A stretch of DNA of 64,000 nt from positions 46,848,843-46,912,842 of the forward strand of contig NC_065538.1 of the NCBI RefSeq assembly GCF_932294415.1, in the 5' to 3' direction. Each line of letters begins with the position of its first letter. Position 1 is the first letter of the stretch. Origin of the DNA: Quercus robur (taxonomy: Eukaryota; Streptophyta; Magnoliopsida; Fagales; Fagaceae). The translations under genes and the position numbers were made by a program. Below the pieces are notes generated by a model. The model was given only the letters and a program-made list of their open reading frames with translations, did not search any database and was not told the DNA's origin. Below, in pieces: positions 25,363 through 37,029 of the stretch.

Positions 25363-25649
25363 GGCGAAACTACAAAATTAGTCCCTCAAGTTTACCCTAT
25401 GTGCGCAATTGGTCCCTCAAGTTTGAAGCGTGCACAATTGATCCCTCAAGTTTTCAAAATGAGCAATATAAGTCCTTTTAATAACTGTCATTAACGGTGT
25501 TACTTATGTGGCTAACGGAACATTGATTTGACATTTTGTTTTAATGATGTGGCATATTTTTAATTAAAAAATTACAAACTAAAATTACACATGAGAAACA
25601 TTATTTACCAAATTAAAAAAACTATTTTCTACCAATTGTAAACACCCAG
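25363..25649. repeat. Left TIR of Pack-MULE
   Basis: Contains three spaced copies of a tccctcaagtttt-like motif, mirrored in the right arm. Confidence 0.9.
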
Positions 25650-26268
25650 CTACGGCTTAAAAAAAAATAATAATAATCTGAGAGATCCAAAAGGTATGCT
25701 TTTTTCGTTGCTTCCTGTCCAGTCTCTCATCATGCAACACCCTGTTTTTATTTCGTTCTTTTAAGTTTTGCTGCTTCTCTAAAACATAAAAAAGACGACG
25801 ACGACGATGTCTCTATAAACTTAAATCTAGAAACACTTCCTTGCTTTCTTTCTGTTCTTTTTTTTTTTTTTGTTTTATTTGAGAGATCTATTGGTGAGTG
25901 AGTTTGTGAGTCCCATTTATTTATATATATAAAGGACCTTACCACAAACACACACATCTCTCAATTAGTATTATTAGCTAGGGTCACAACGGATCTAGTT
26001 TTGGTTATAAGAAAGCGGTGTTTTGAACCATATTTATCCTCCGGATCTAGAATTGGTCTTTGCTATTCACATTAGATCTGACCTAGATTTCAGATATTAG
26101 ATTTAGATATGGGCAAAACATACATAATTGAAATTGAAACCAACCAATGTGTTAGATATAGATCTGAAAGAATTGAATTGATTAGTTTTTTCTTAAATAG
26201 ATCCAGGAATCGCAGTACTAACCATTTTTTTTTAAATTAATTTTGTTTATTTGATTTTAGAACGAACA
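25650..26268 (+). promoter_or_regulatory. Captured promoter and 5' leader of a methionine synthase
   Basis: A TATA-like tttatatatataaagg lies at about 25920-25935. The leader follows, and an intron-like stretch ends in tttgattttag at 26260, just before the ATG region. A 5' UTR intron ahead of the start codon is plausible for this family. Transcription activity is unknown. Confidence 0.6.
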
Positions 26269-26421
26269 ATGGCATCACATATTGTTGGATACCCTCGCAT
26301 GGGCCCGAAGAGAGAGCTGAAGTTTGCATTGGAATCGTTCTGGGATGGAAAGAGCAGTGCTAAGGAATTGCAGAAGGTGAGTGCAGATTTAAGGTCATCC
26401 ATGGGTGTTTACAATTGGTAG
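26269..26421 (+). pseudogene. Captured 5' coding fragment of methionine synthase (METE-like)
   Basis: The ATG at 26269 opens [20 protein letters not shown], the signature N-terminus of plant cobalamin-independent methionine synthase, which makes methionine from homocysteine and methyl-tetrahydrofolate. Identity to the family continues for 44 codons to LRSS. The frame then enters the right TIR (MGVYNW) and stops at 26419-26421. A full enzyme is about 765 residues and has its zinc site and catalytic residues in the missing part, so this piece cannot be an enzyme. A chimeric 50-residue peptide could be translated if the captured promoter works. Confidence 0.9.
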
Positions 26422-26685
26422 AAAATAGTCTTTTAATTTGGTAAATAATGTTTCTCATGTGTAATTTTAGTTTGTAATTTTTAATTAAAAATATGCCACA
26501 TCATTAAAACAAAATGTCAAGTCATTGTTCCGTTAACCACATAAGTAACACCGTTAATAGTAGTTAGTAAAAGGACTTATATTGCTCATTTTGAAAACCT
26601 GAGGGACCAATTGCGCATGCTTCAAACTTGAGGGACCAATTACGCACATAAGGTAAACTTGAGGGACTAATATTGTAGTTTCGCC
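26401..26685. repeat. Right TIR of Pack-MULE
   Basis: Inverted copy of the left arm; ends GTAGTTTCGCC. It supplies the stop codon of the captured reading frame. Confidence 0.9.
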
Positions 26686-26694
26686 TTAAATTTT

Positions 26695-27040
26695 TGTAGA
26701 TAATGTTTTTATTTTTATTTTTTTGCCAACTAAGAAATTTAATTTTTTTTTTATTGTAACAAATTCTGCGAGCCAGATGAAGAAAAAGGTAATATTGAAA
26801 TGTATTTGAAAACAGAAAAGGAATGAACCGATAAAAAATTTATTGAGAGCCAAAATAAAACTGAACATAAAAATTGAAGACCAATAGCATATTTAAACCC
26901 TACCTGTTTTTCTTTTTTCTTTTTTCTTTTTTCTTCTTTCTCAAAAAAAAAAAAAAAAAACAAAACAAAAAACTATTTAAAAAAAAAAAAAAAAAAAAAA
27001 ACTGTAGCTCCTGGCCTTTATAACTTGGGTAGTTGATTCT
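26695..27040. other. Intergenic, poly(A) and poly(T) rich
   Basis: Several A-runs (26942-26960 and 26980-27000) and a TTTTTC-repeat stretch. No gene. Confidence 0.6.
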
Positions 27041-27042
27041 TA

Positions 27043-27880
27043 GAGCATTAGCATTGAAAAATGCTAATGCTATATCTAAGCCTTTTTTAGCATTTTATGG
27101 CTTAAAATGTGCTGCATCAAAGGATGCTAAACACAACTATTGTAAAAAATTTTACAATAGTGCTACAGTACAATTCTATCTTTAGAATTGTACTGTAGCA
27201 CAATGGTATAAAAAATATATATATTTTAATCCCGTTTGTACTGTAGCCATTTCTCTCTCTTCAGTCTCTCTCTTCAGTCTCTCTTTCTCGTTTGCTCTCT
27301 CCGCTCTCTTCACATTCTCTCTGCTCTTTCCTCTTCCACACCCAAACATCATCTGCTCTCTCCACTCTCTTCAATCTCTCTGCTCTTTCCTCTTTCAAAC
27401 CCAAACATCATCATCTCTTTCTCATCTGCTTTGTGATGTTGGGCTGTGACCGGTGCTTAAAGGAAGTGGTGGGTTTCAAACCCAAACATTTTTTGGCTGT
27501 GACCGGTGCTTAAAGGAAGTGGTGGGTATGGCTGAGGTGAGTTGTGGGTCACGGAGATCGGAGTGGGTCATGGCGTGGGTCACGGAGATCGGAGATCGGA
27601 GTGGCTGAAGCGGGTCACGGCGCGGGGCATGGGTCGCGGAGTCGGAGATCGGAGTGGGCTGAAGTGGGTTGTGGGTATGGCTAATTGGTCACGGCGTGGG
27701 TCGCGGAGATCGGAGTGGAGATCGGAGATTGGAGATCGGGTTCTGTTGTGATGCTGGTTTTTTTTTTTTTTTTTTTTTAATTGGGATTTTTGTTCAGGTG
27801 GGATTTTTGTTCCGGTGTGTTTGTTGCTCTGTTTAAGGTTTGATGGTTGTGTTTGTGCGTGATGGTTCTGTTGTGATGCT

Positions 27881-27959
<79 letters not shown>

Positions 27960-28135
27960 CTGGCTATGACCGGTGCTTAAAGGGGTTGTGGGTGGTGGTT
28001 GGGTCCGGGGTTTGGGTCGTGTTTGGGTAGTGGTTGGGTTGTGGGTTGATCGGTGGTGGGATTTTTGTTCCGGTGTGTTTGTTGCTCTGTTTAAGGTTTG
28101 ATGGTTGTGTTTGTGCGTGATGGTTCTGTTGTTTT

Positions 28136-28173
<38 letters not shown>

Positions 28174-28345
28174 CCTGGCTATGACCGGTGCTTAAAGGGG
28201 TTGTGGGTGGTGGTTGGGTCCGGGGTTTGGGTCGTGTTTGGGTAGTGGTTGGGTTGTGGGTTGATCGGTGGTGGGATTTTTGTTCCGGTGTGTTTGTTGC
28301 TCTGTTTAAGGTTTGATGGATGTGTTTGTGCGTGATGGTTCTGTT

Positions 28346-28388
<43 letters not shown>

Positions 28389-28766
28389 CTGGCTATGACC
28401 GGTGCTTAAAGGGGTTGTGGGTGGTGGTTGGGTCCGGGGTTTGGGTCGTGTTTGGGTAGTGGTTGGGTTGTGGGTTGATCGGTGATGGGTCTGTGTGGTT
28501 TTGTGAGAGGAGCTGGTGCTAGAGGTTGAGGGAGGCTGAGGAAAAAAAAAAAGAAACGGTTGGAAAGCCTGGGAAAGTAGGAAAGTAGAACTGAAAAAAA
28601 AAAATTGGTTAAAAAGAAATAATAAAAAAAGATTAAAGAATAATATTTTAATAAGAATAGAGTTTTAGGATGTGGGAGGTATTGTAAAATGGGATGGTAT
28701 AAGTAATAAAGTGACTTTTTGAGATGGTATAATAGTATAGGATAGCATTTTTCAATGCTAGTGCTC
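27043..28766. mobile_element. Non-autonomous TIR transposon with expanded internal repeats (family A)
   Basis: 24-bp terminal inverted repeats (27043-27066 and 28743-28766) match at 23 of 24 positions, beginning GAGCATTAGC. TA bases flank both ends (TTA left, TAA right). The interior has a CTCTCT tract, then G/T-rich sequence in repeated blocks with long T-runs. It shares ends and internal layout with copies at 46795, 53655 and 55758. A TAA-type duplication suggests PIF/Harbinger-like, but no transposase supports that. Confidence 0.78.
27883..28500. repeat. 214-bp tandem repeat with poly(T) runs
   Basis: Units starting ctggctatgaccggtgctta recur at 27960, 28175 and 28389, a period of 214-215 bp. 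Each is preceded by a pure T-run: 27883-27959 (77 nt), 28138-28173 (36 nt) and 28347-28388 (42 nt). A fourth, shorter T-run sits at 27758-27778, and shorter related units lie at about 27447-27530. Confidence 0.92.
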
Positions 28767-28905
28767 TAATACTTGGGCATTTGGGCCCATTTTCCTATCC
28801 ACACCCTATCTTCAGTTCTCTCCACTTCGGCATTTTTTTTCCTCCACACGAGTGACATGGGCTGGCCATCATATTGTTTTCTCACTCTCATATCTAATAT
28901 TCGAG

Positions 28906-29544
28906 GCAAAAATGGCCCATTACCATCAATTTTCAAAATAATTTGCCCAGAAACACTGTTTCCAAACTATATAGGAATATACCACTTTTTTAGGTACTCG
29001 AGCTTGCCAAGCTCGAGTACCATGTTTTTTTAATCCACTATCGCTCCATATTCAAGGAGCCCTATAGTGGCGTTTTTAAGCCCTATAGTGACGTTTTCGG
29101 GCCCTATAGCGGCGTTTTTAAGCCCCCATACCAGGTTAAGGGGCCCTATAGTGACGTTTTCGGGCCCTATAGCGGCGTTTTCCTGCAAAAAATTTTTTAT
29201 AAGTCCCCATAACAGGTTCAAGGGGCCCTATAGTGGCGTTTTTAAGCCCTATAGTGACGTTTTTGGGCCCTATAGCGGCGTTTTCCTGCAAAAATTTTTT
29301 ATAAGTCCCCATAACAGGTTCAAGGGGCCCTATAGTGGCGTTTTTTGGCCCGAAAACGTCACTATAGGGCTTAAAAACGCCACTATAGGGCTCATTGAAT
29401 ATGGGGCGATAGTGGATTAAAAAAACATGGTACTCGAGCTTGGCAAGCTCGAGTACCTAAAAAAGTGGTAGATTGCTATATAGTTTCTAAACAGTGTTTC
29501 TGGGCAAATTATTTTGAAAATTGATGGTAATGGGCCATTTTTGC
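28906..29544. mobile_element. Fold-back element with 198-bp inverted arms
   Basis: Arms 28906-29103 and 29347-29544 are inverted copies with about six mismatches. Each arm carries a palindrome, GGTACTCGAGCTTG, one base, then its complement (28993-29021 and 29429-29457). The 243-bp centre consists of direct repeats of gggccctatagtggcg-like units and cataacaggttcaagg units. No ORF. Probably a MITE or foldback transposon; the superfamily is unknown. Confidence 0.8.
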
Positions 29545-29564
29545 CAATATTCGAGGTGGTATAT

Positions 29565-29846
29565 CTTGTACCCGGCATATATGCCGGGCATTTGGGCCCA
29601 GTTTTTTTTTTTTGCAAGAAACAAGCAATGGGCCCTATCTGTCTATAAACAAATAACAAACAACCAAGAGTTGGTGTATATAAGTCGGATCCATGTTCCA
29701 AGTTCCCACATCAATGAATTTCCTTCAGCAAAAAAAAAAAAAAAACATCATTGAGTTTCCTTGACCAATTTTTTTTTTTAAATCGTTGAATTCTTTTAAC
29801 TGCTTTTCAATTTTTTTTTTTTTAAATCCATGTTCATTGAACATTG

Positions 29847-29880
<34 letters not shown>

Positions 29881-30016
29881 TATTATTCAATGATTTATGG
29901 AGCAATTGCAAAGTTAGGACATTTTATTATTCAATTTCAATGACCCAAATTTCCTTCAAAATTCAAATCATGCTTAAGAAGATCAAGTCAGATTATTGGT
30001 TCGTACACTTTAATTC
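29565..30016. other. Upstream region of Nudix gene 1
   Basis: Contains a short palindrome around cccggcatatatgccggg (29572-29589), A and T runs and an (ATT)n microsatellite at about 29849-29885. The gene-1 promoter should lie here, but I could not fix a TATA box. Confidence 0.5.
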
Positions 30017-33000
30017 ATGACTCATAATTTATCCCATGCCATCCACCAAAACCCTTCTGCTTGCTTAGCCAATTCCGCCAAACCATCCTCTAAACCCTTT
30101 TTTATGATTCCAATTCTCCGAAGCCTATCAAAATCCACGCCCTTTTCATTCTCCAAGCTCACACTCATGGATTCATCATCCAGCTCAGGCTCAAAGAAAC
30201 TGGCGGCCTTGGCCCAACATCTCCGTCTCTACAAGGCAACACCAACCATGAGGGACTTGGATGAGCAAATCCTCGAAGAAAACGTCGGAAAGGTTGTTTC
30301 CCAAGTGGGTTTTGCAGAATCAGCCACCCCAATTGCCCAACAAGACCCACAAAGAATCAGAGCCCACAAGACCCGGAAAGCCGCTGTTTTGATCTGTCTC
30401 TTTGAAGGTGACAATGGAGACCTGCGTGTCATTCTCACCAAACGCTCTTCCAACCTCTCCACTCACTCGGGTCAGTGCAGTTTCAGACACCCTTTTTCTT
30501 TGTTTGGTGTTTTTGATATGAAGTATGAGAAATTTGACACCAATTAATATGTGGGTTTGTTGTTGCAGGTGAAGTTGCATTGCCAGGTGGGAAAGCAGAG
30601 GAGGGGGATAAGGATGATGGAGACACTGCCACAAGGGAGGCAAAGGAGGAGATTGGATTGGATCCTTCGCTTGTCAATGTTGTCACTTCTCTTGAACCAT
30701 TTTTGTCTAAGGTACTATATCACTATCATTTACTGTTTTTTTGTTTTTGTTGGTATGCTCCAATTATGTTATATCTTTTAATTTTTCAAAAAACCAGTGC
30801 CTAAATTTTTTCAGTGTTGGAAGTTGTAGGTTTGGAAAATAGATTAGGAAATGATAGTTGGGATTTCATTTATTTATTTTACTTACTTATTTGTACTGCT
30901 AACTGAATGTGTCTGGTGTATGAACTGGTCTATGGATCTTTACCGTTCCTGTGATATAATATTATAGGAAAAATAAGTTATCTTAAGTTTGAGACCTTAT
31001 AGTCATACCCAGTGCACAAAGCTTTCACTTTTGCGCCTTAGTTTACAAGGAAAAAGTATTTTGTAGATATGAGAAGTGGAGTTGAGAGGTTTTTGAAAGG
31101 GCTTTTTGCATGGAAAAAGTTCACAATCATTTTAAGTGCCATCCCTAAATTATAAGGAGTATTAATGTTCAACGGTGCTTCATGCTTAAACTAGAAAACC
31201 TTTCTACTTCTGATTACTAAATTTTATATTTTAGCTGAGATCTTCATGAGCATTTGTAAATCCTGAATTGAAACTGAGACTTAACTTTCCACAGCATGAA
31301 GTACAAAATTAAAAAATTAGGCTCCCTGGATATTATAAAAAATCAGTTGCAGCTCATCCATCACTTAAACTTTGGGAGAATGATTTCTTCAAAAGAAACA
31401 CAGAAAGGTTTTGTAAAAGCATAGACTAGGTCCTTTTTGGCTGCTCACCTCCCCCTCCCCCACTATCTACCTACCAAAATACAGTCCATTTTGGCCAAGT
31501 AGGATTTCTTAGATTAGTTAGTAGATAATTTTATTCAGTTTAGTTTCATTTTGTGTTAGACTTATAGAGGAGCAAAGAGTTGGAATTTCTATCCTTTTGA
31601 TTTGGATTTTGGGATTAGCTCTATTATTTAATATCTGGATTTAATATCTGGAAATGCAAAGTTTGAAGTCCAAGTGTTGACTTGCAAACTCTCTTTTGAG
31701 ATTTGCGGGGGTAAGACTTCTTGTGATAAGATATTGATGATTGTGCTTCAGTGAGTACAGGTCACATGGCTCAAGGTGGATTTCTTGTGACCGTTGGTGT
31801 TCCTTTATGGAAGGTGTGCACACAAATTTCATGTTGATAAATCACAGTCACGAATGAGTTTAGCAAATAATCTATTGATATGTATAGAAGTTGGTACAAT
31901 TCTCTAAATGATTCTTTACAAGAAAAGAATAAAATAAACTCATTTGATTCGATCTCCATGATGCTTTACAATCCAAATGGCTATAAAGCTTAATCTTGAA
32001 TCATGCCTTAATGTCCCTGAGTTGGATGTGTAGATGGAAGTACTTAATTTAATATAGAGTTTCATTGGCTTAATCTCTATGGAAATTGAATAATAAAAAA
32101 ATTCTTACTTTGATTTGGAGGAAGAATAGGCCTTCATTTTGAATGAGCAAGAGTTCTCTTTTGGACTTAGAGATCTATTTTTGTTTGAGTGTCAGTATAT
32201 ATATATATTTTTACAAGTGTCTGTGTCCCCTTTCTCATATGAGAAGTCTTTATCCATATACAACTCAAGGGTACTTGATTTGGAATTTCCCTCAACATTT
32301 ATTGAGATTTAATTATGAATTTTGAATTTGAATTTGAATTTGAATTTGGCCTTTCATTTAATCAATGTAAGCCTCTTCATTTGATGCCACCACATGGTTT
32401 CAACTAACTTGTGACGTGTCATTTTTTTGTGATCGGGGACCAACTTAGCAGGCTTGACATGTGGCTCAATCTCATTGGCTTAAAGCTTGTTGAGTAGGAT
32501 CAAATATCAACATGTCACCATTTGGAATTGACTTGATTAAAAATATTGATCACCTTCAATCAGATGGCTATCAAAATCATGCAGATTTTCATGTCTACAG
32601 GAGGTTTTGCACTTTTGTTAGCTTTTCTGTAGTAGCTTCCAGTATGTTGGCTAGATATAAAGCCTTAACAGATAGACAGGGAACTCTTTTACTCTATGGA
32701 AAATGGAACTCTGTTAATAAAAATTAAAAAATTTATTCACAGAACATAGTTCAAATCTTCTTAGGGAGATCTTTATTCCTTGTAATCCAGCATATTCACA
32801 TTAACATAATTCAAATCTTCTCGGGAAATTCTTGTTCCCTGGAATCTAACATATTCTGTCTGGACGGTTATTGCAATTCTTCATGGTCACTAGCTCTTCA
32901 CAACTACCTTTATTAAGAAGGCAACAATGTTGCAGATGTTCTTGTGAACTATGCACGTATTTAAGTGTCAGATTTATTTTTTACCCAGAGGTGAATCTGC

Positions 33001-33760
33001 CTAGAGATATAAGAAAAACTTTTCAGATGACTTACACAGTTGTCGGGTTTGCAGAGTTCTTAAAAAGTTAGCCAGTAAACAAAACTGTCATCTTTCACCA
33101 TCACAAGAAAACCATAACATATTTCCATATTACTCCTCATAATTGGTACACAAATTATAATTTCATAAATAACTAATGTTTTTCATCTTTTGTGTCTCTC
33201 ATTACAATCCAAGTACAAGATTAGCATAGGATAAGTTTGCATGTTGAGTTACACACGACCAATTGTATGTCAACAGTTCATTAGGTTCTCCCCCAGTGGG
33301 TGGTTTAGCAACTATTGTTTTTCTTTGCAGCACCTCCTGAGAGTGGTTCCTGTTATTGGCATACTTAATGAAAAGAAAGCATTCAAGCCTGCCCCCAATC
33401 CTGATGAAGTGGAAGCAGTATTTGATGCTCCCTTGGAAATGTTTATCAAGGTTTTTCTCTTTTAAGGCCATTTCTTGATGATTAGATTATATGAGTTTTA
33501 TCTTTTAATTTTCCTTAACCATATATATGATCCAGGGTGAAAATAGGAGAACAGAGGAGAGTGAGTGGATGGGACACAAGTATCTAATTCATTACTTTGA
33601 TTATGAAATGGAGAATAAGAAGTATCTGATATGGGGTTTAACGGCTGGGATCTTGATAAGGGCTGCATCAGTTGTGTACAAACAGCCACCAGCTTTTCTG
33701 GAACAGAATCCCATTTTCAAGGTTTCTAGAGATACTGATAAAGATATTAAAATGCCTTGA
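30017..33760 (+). CDS. Nudix hydrolase, CoA pyrophosphatase type (NUDT15/22-like), copy 1
   Basis: Four exons, 30017-30470, 30569-30711, 33331-33450 and 33536-33760, give 313 residues with phases 1-0-0. LRVILTKRSSNLSTHSG joined to GEVALPGGKAEEGD is the CoA-type Nudix signature, and [12 protein letters not shown] carries the metal-binding REXXEE core. Later exons hold VEAVFDAPLEMF and WGLTAGILIRAA, as in the family. Plant relatives hydrolyse CoA and acyl-CoA to 4'-phosphopantetheine derivatives and adenosine 3',5'-bisphosphate. The first 50 residues are Ser/Arg/Lys-containing and poor in acids (SLSKSTPFSFSK), suggesting a mitochondrial or plastid transit peptide; the Met at residue 51 (MDSSSSSGSK) could start a cytosolic form. 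Intron 2 is 2.6 kb. Copy 2 lies 7.2 kb downstream on the same strand. Confidence 0.93.
30712..33330 (+). other. Large intron 2 of Nudix gene 1
   Basis: A/T-rich, with a (TTTGAA)n-like short tandem at about 32316-32349. I see no inserted element with clear ends or a coding segment. Confidence 0.6.
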
Positions 33761-34738
33761 CTTCAAGGGAAATACTGTGGGTTGTAATGATGTATACTCA
33801 TTCTTCTGCTATAATGTCCATCTCAACCTGTGGTTGTTGGACTATTATAATGTATTCAAGATAATTGTTTTAGATGTACTGAAAAAAAACAGAGAAGCTG
33901 AAACATTGCTCTAGTTAGATGTATTTAAACTGAAGAGGCTGAAATATTTCAGACCGGAGGAGGCAACTGGCATTGGGTGTCAAGGAGATCTCAGCTGTGA
34001 GTAAATTATCTGAACAAAGAAGTTGGAGTCACCCTCTTCACCATTGCTCAGGTCTGGTCTTCTTTAACTGGAAATTTCCTCAATAAATTTTCGTATAATT
34101 CTGTCTGATTTTCATCTGTAAGCTGTTGCAGGACCTGATCTCAAGAACAAAGAGCCTATCTGGTTATTGATTAACACAATTGACAAGCTTATCAGCATCA
34201 ATAATTTTTCCTCATTGTTTTACAAAGGGAAGAACAATTGAGTTTACTCTTATCAATGCTGAGGTGTTACTTGCCAGGGTAATCTTGCATTTGTTATGAT
34301 AATGAACATGAAAGCCCATGTACAAATTTCTCTTCTTATTTTGTATGATTGAAAAAAAAAAATTGTTAAAAAGGAATTCTCAAGCCTAAAGATTACAAAA
34401 ACTTGAAGTTGTTGCCATTTCAAAAACAAAAAAGAAATTGCTGGATTTTAATTGAATGAAGCTTTAGAACTCCTTTTTGCCTATGAGACTATAGCATCCA
34501 ATTACTAATCTACGAAAAGGATCTTACCACTTGGCTTAACAAATGATCAAATACTCTTCTTGAAATTTTAATTCCGATATTTATGGAGCTTCTAATTATG
34601 GTGTATCTCTATTGGAAATTTAGTGTATGGTAGGTAGTGAATAGGTACACTTTTCAGTAGTCTCTTTACCCCGTGTCGTCTAGCTGAGCTCTTTTATAAT
34701 TTAGCACATTAACTTTCAATTGCTAAATTCAACTCCCT
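33761..34738. other. 3' flank of Nudix gene 1
   Basis: Contains the presumed 3' UTR, then unremarkable A/T-rich DNA. No gene. Confidence 0.5.
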
Positions 34739-34989
34739 TAGCATTAGCATGCATTGATGGTGCCAAAAATGCTATTTTATCTATTTTACTACCTCACTTT
34801 ACAAAATACTTAATATTAGTGGTTTTATTTTAGTATTTAAAACACAATAAAATAATATAAACACTTCTATAATAAACAACAACAACCACAACCAACATAA
34901 TAAAATAATATATCTTTTAATAAAATATTGTTTTTTCAGCATATGAGCTACAGTGCACATGCAAAGATAGCTGTGCACTATAGCTCAAC

Positions 34990-35020
<31 letters not shown>

Positions 35021-35050
35021 GCTTTTCCTCCACTGATACAAGAGCATTTT
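34739..35050. mobile_element. Partial copy of the family A TIR element, reverse orientation
   Basis: The left end gcattagcatgcattgatgg and the block attttatctattttac are the reverse complement of the internal gtaaaatagataaa signature of family A copies. A run of about 29 A occupies 34989-35017. The other end is not clear. Confidence 0.45.
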
Positions 35051-35097
35051 GTTATATTTGGTTGGTAAATTAAGCATTTTAACAATTTACTAATGCT

Positions 35098-37025
35098 CCT
35101 TTGTTCTAAAATGTAACCATTGTCGTTTAGAATTTGTTGAAAATGTAGCAATTGAAAAGTCTTGAATTAAATTTGTGATACAGTTAACCATATTGGGGTA
35201 ACTAATGTCCACAAGATACAAAATGTGTTAATTTAAATGGAATCTTAACAATTTTATTTTAATTCAAATATTAGTGTCAAATATAGTAATTAAAATTTTG
35301 TGAACTAAATTGTGATGAAAGGTAATATTATGGTTTATTCAAATCTCATTCGGTAAAATAGGCTTTATACAACCCTTATGAAATAGAAAGATATTATATT
35401 TAGGGAAAAATAGAATGGAATGTTAAAAATCTTGTTAAAATTAAGTCATGAACCAAATCGAGTGTTATAAGTTCATGAAAGTTTTTTTAATTTTATTTTG
35501 TTTACAAGTTGAGCTTGAGTTCATTATCAAACTAGAATATATGTCTAAGTTTGATTTATTTTCTTGTGAAAGAAGCTTGAGCTTATTTACGAGTTACTAG
35601 ATTATTTTTATCCTAGTTTATTAAAAAAATATATTAACTTATTTTTTCCCAATATATAGTAAACACTACAGCTAGTTATTATTTACCTTTTCACAAAGCA
35701 TGTGCTAATAATTAGTAAATAAATTTAATTAAAATTGCATTACTTTAATTAACTAAATAGAATAGTTTTTGTTATGAACTTGTTATGAACTTATAAATTA
35801 AATCCATTAACCTTGTATTTTTACAATAAATGGATTATTTTCAATCATTTGTAAATAATAATTTGATATCTTATGAAAAATTTATACAATCCAATTTTAA
35901 GTCTTTATAAATATGCGTGTGTTCTCAAATTTATTCATGAACACAATAATGTTTAAAATAAATTTATTTAATAATTGAGCTTAAATTCAAATTGAATTTG
36001 ATTAAATCTGTAAACGAATATGATCAAACTTTATTAAGAGCATGAGAGTCAAAATTTTGACACAAAAATGAAGAGTGCATTTGGTCATCTTTAAAGTTAA
36101 AAGTTCAAATCATCATACTCCAAGGTAGCTTTGTTCATGTGACACTTTGAAGATTGAGAAGTTGTTTGGTATTAGTGTTTAAACAACAGTTTTCAATATT
36201 TAAATAACAGTAACACTTTTAACACATATTTCTATAACACTCAAATACATATTTTCACAACATTGAAAACTAAACAACGATACTAGAAATCTCCAACTAA
36301 ACGGGCCTTGAAATCTATATATCATGATTCAAGATAAAGTCCACCTTGGTATTCTTGTTGAAACTTTTTCTTTTTTAATAAAGAAAATATTGCTTTAATA
36401 TTTGATGAGGATCTGCTGTTGGTAAGCAGAATTCCAACCAATATTGTTGACGCATCGAATTCAGTATTCATGAGGACTTGCTTAGAAAGAAGAAAACAAC
36501 TTGGAATTCAAATTGGGATCCTCTCAAGTCTTTAGAACGTTTCTTTGACTAATAATAAGCTATGAAAAAATTTTAAAAAACATTTATGAGTTTCAGCTTT
36601 ACCCTTAAAATTTAGAGGAAAAGATTTGGATTGGAGCCTTGGATTCCAACCACCAATAAGGAAGATTTATGTATCTCGTCATGTGTATTGTATATGACTC
36701 ACTTAGTTAGTTGGGCTAAGTGCATTGTACATAACAATAACAAATGTCATAATCTTATTAGTAATTGGAGCCAGACTTTGAGTGGTCCATTTCCCAAATG
36801 CTGCTTTTAGAAAAGAGCAGCATGAGAAATATTTGACTTTAAAAAGTCTGAAGAATAGAGAGTGATTGTTTTGCAATAACCGGTAACCACCAGTCCTATA
36901 TGGCTAAGCCAAGTAAAATGCGCCCGAGTCTTTGAAGTCCATACCTCACCAATAGTTGCATATCATTCTATTATGTTCATTATAAAGGGCTTGAGACAAT
37001 TTAAAGCAACTTATGGTGTACACAG
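35098..37025. other. Intergenic, nothing recognised
   Basis: Very A/T-rich. A block at 36165-36300 begins gttgtttggtattagtg and ends gaaaactaaacaacgatac, suggesting a small decayed inverted-repeat element. No gene. Confidence 0.45.
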
Positions 37026-37029
37026 GTTT

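Larger units (their letters stand above)
25363..26685 (+). mobile_element. Pack-MULE carrying a methionine synthase 5' end
   Basis: Ends GGCGAAACTAC and GTAGTTTCGCC open long terminal inverted repeats of about 285 bp (25363-25649 and 26401-26685). The 9-bp TTAAATTTT flanks both sides (25354-25362 and 26686-26694). A 9-bp TSD plus long TIRs is diagnostic of Mutator-like elements. The interior holds no transposase. It is a captured host segment: promoter-like DNA, a 5' leader and the first 44 codons of a cobalamin-independent methionine synthase. This is the Pack-MULE structure. TIR arms are similar but not identical, so the insertion is not brand new. Confidence 0.9.

Noticed and set aside
27236-27751. 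Open frames in the family A element
   Set aside because: CT-rich and G/T-rich repeat translations without protein-like features.
36165-36300. Possible small inverted-repeat element
   Set aside because: The inverted match is weak and limited to A/T-rich words.
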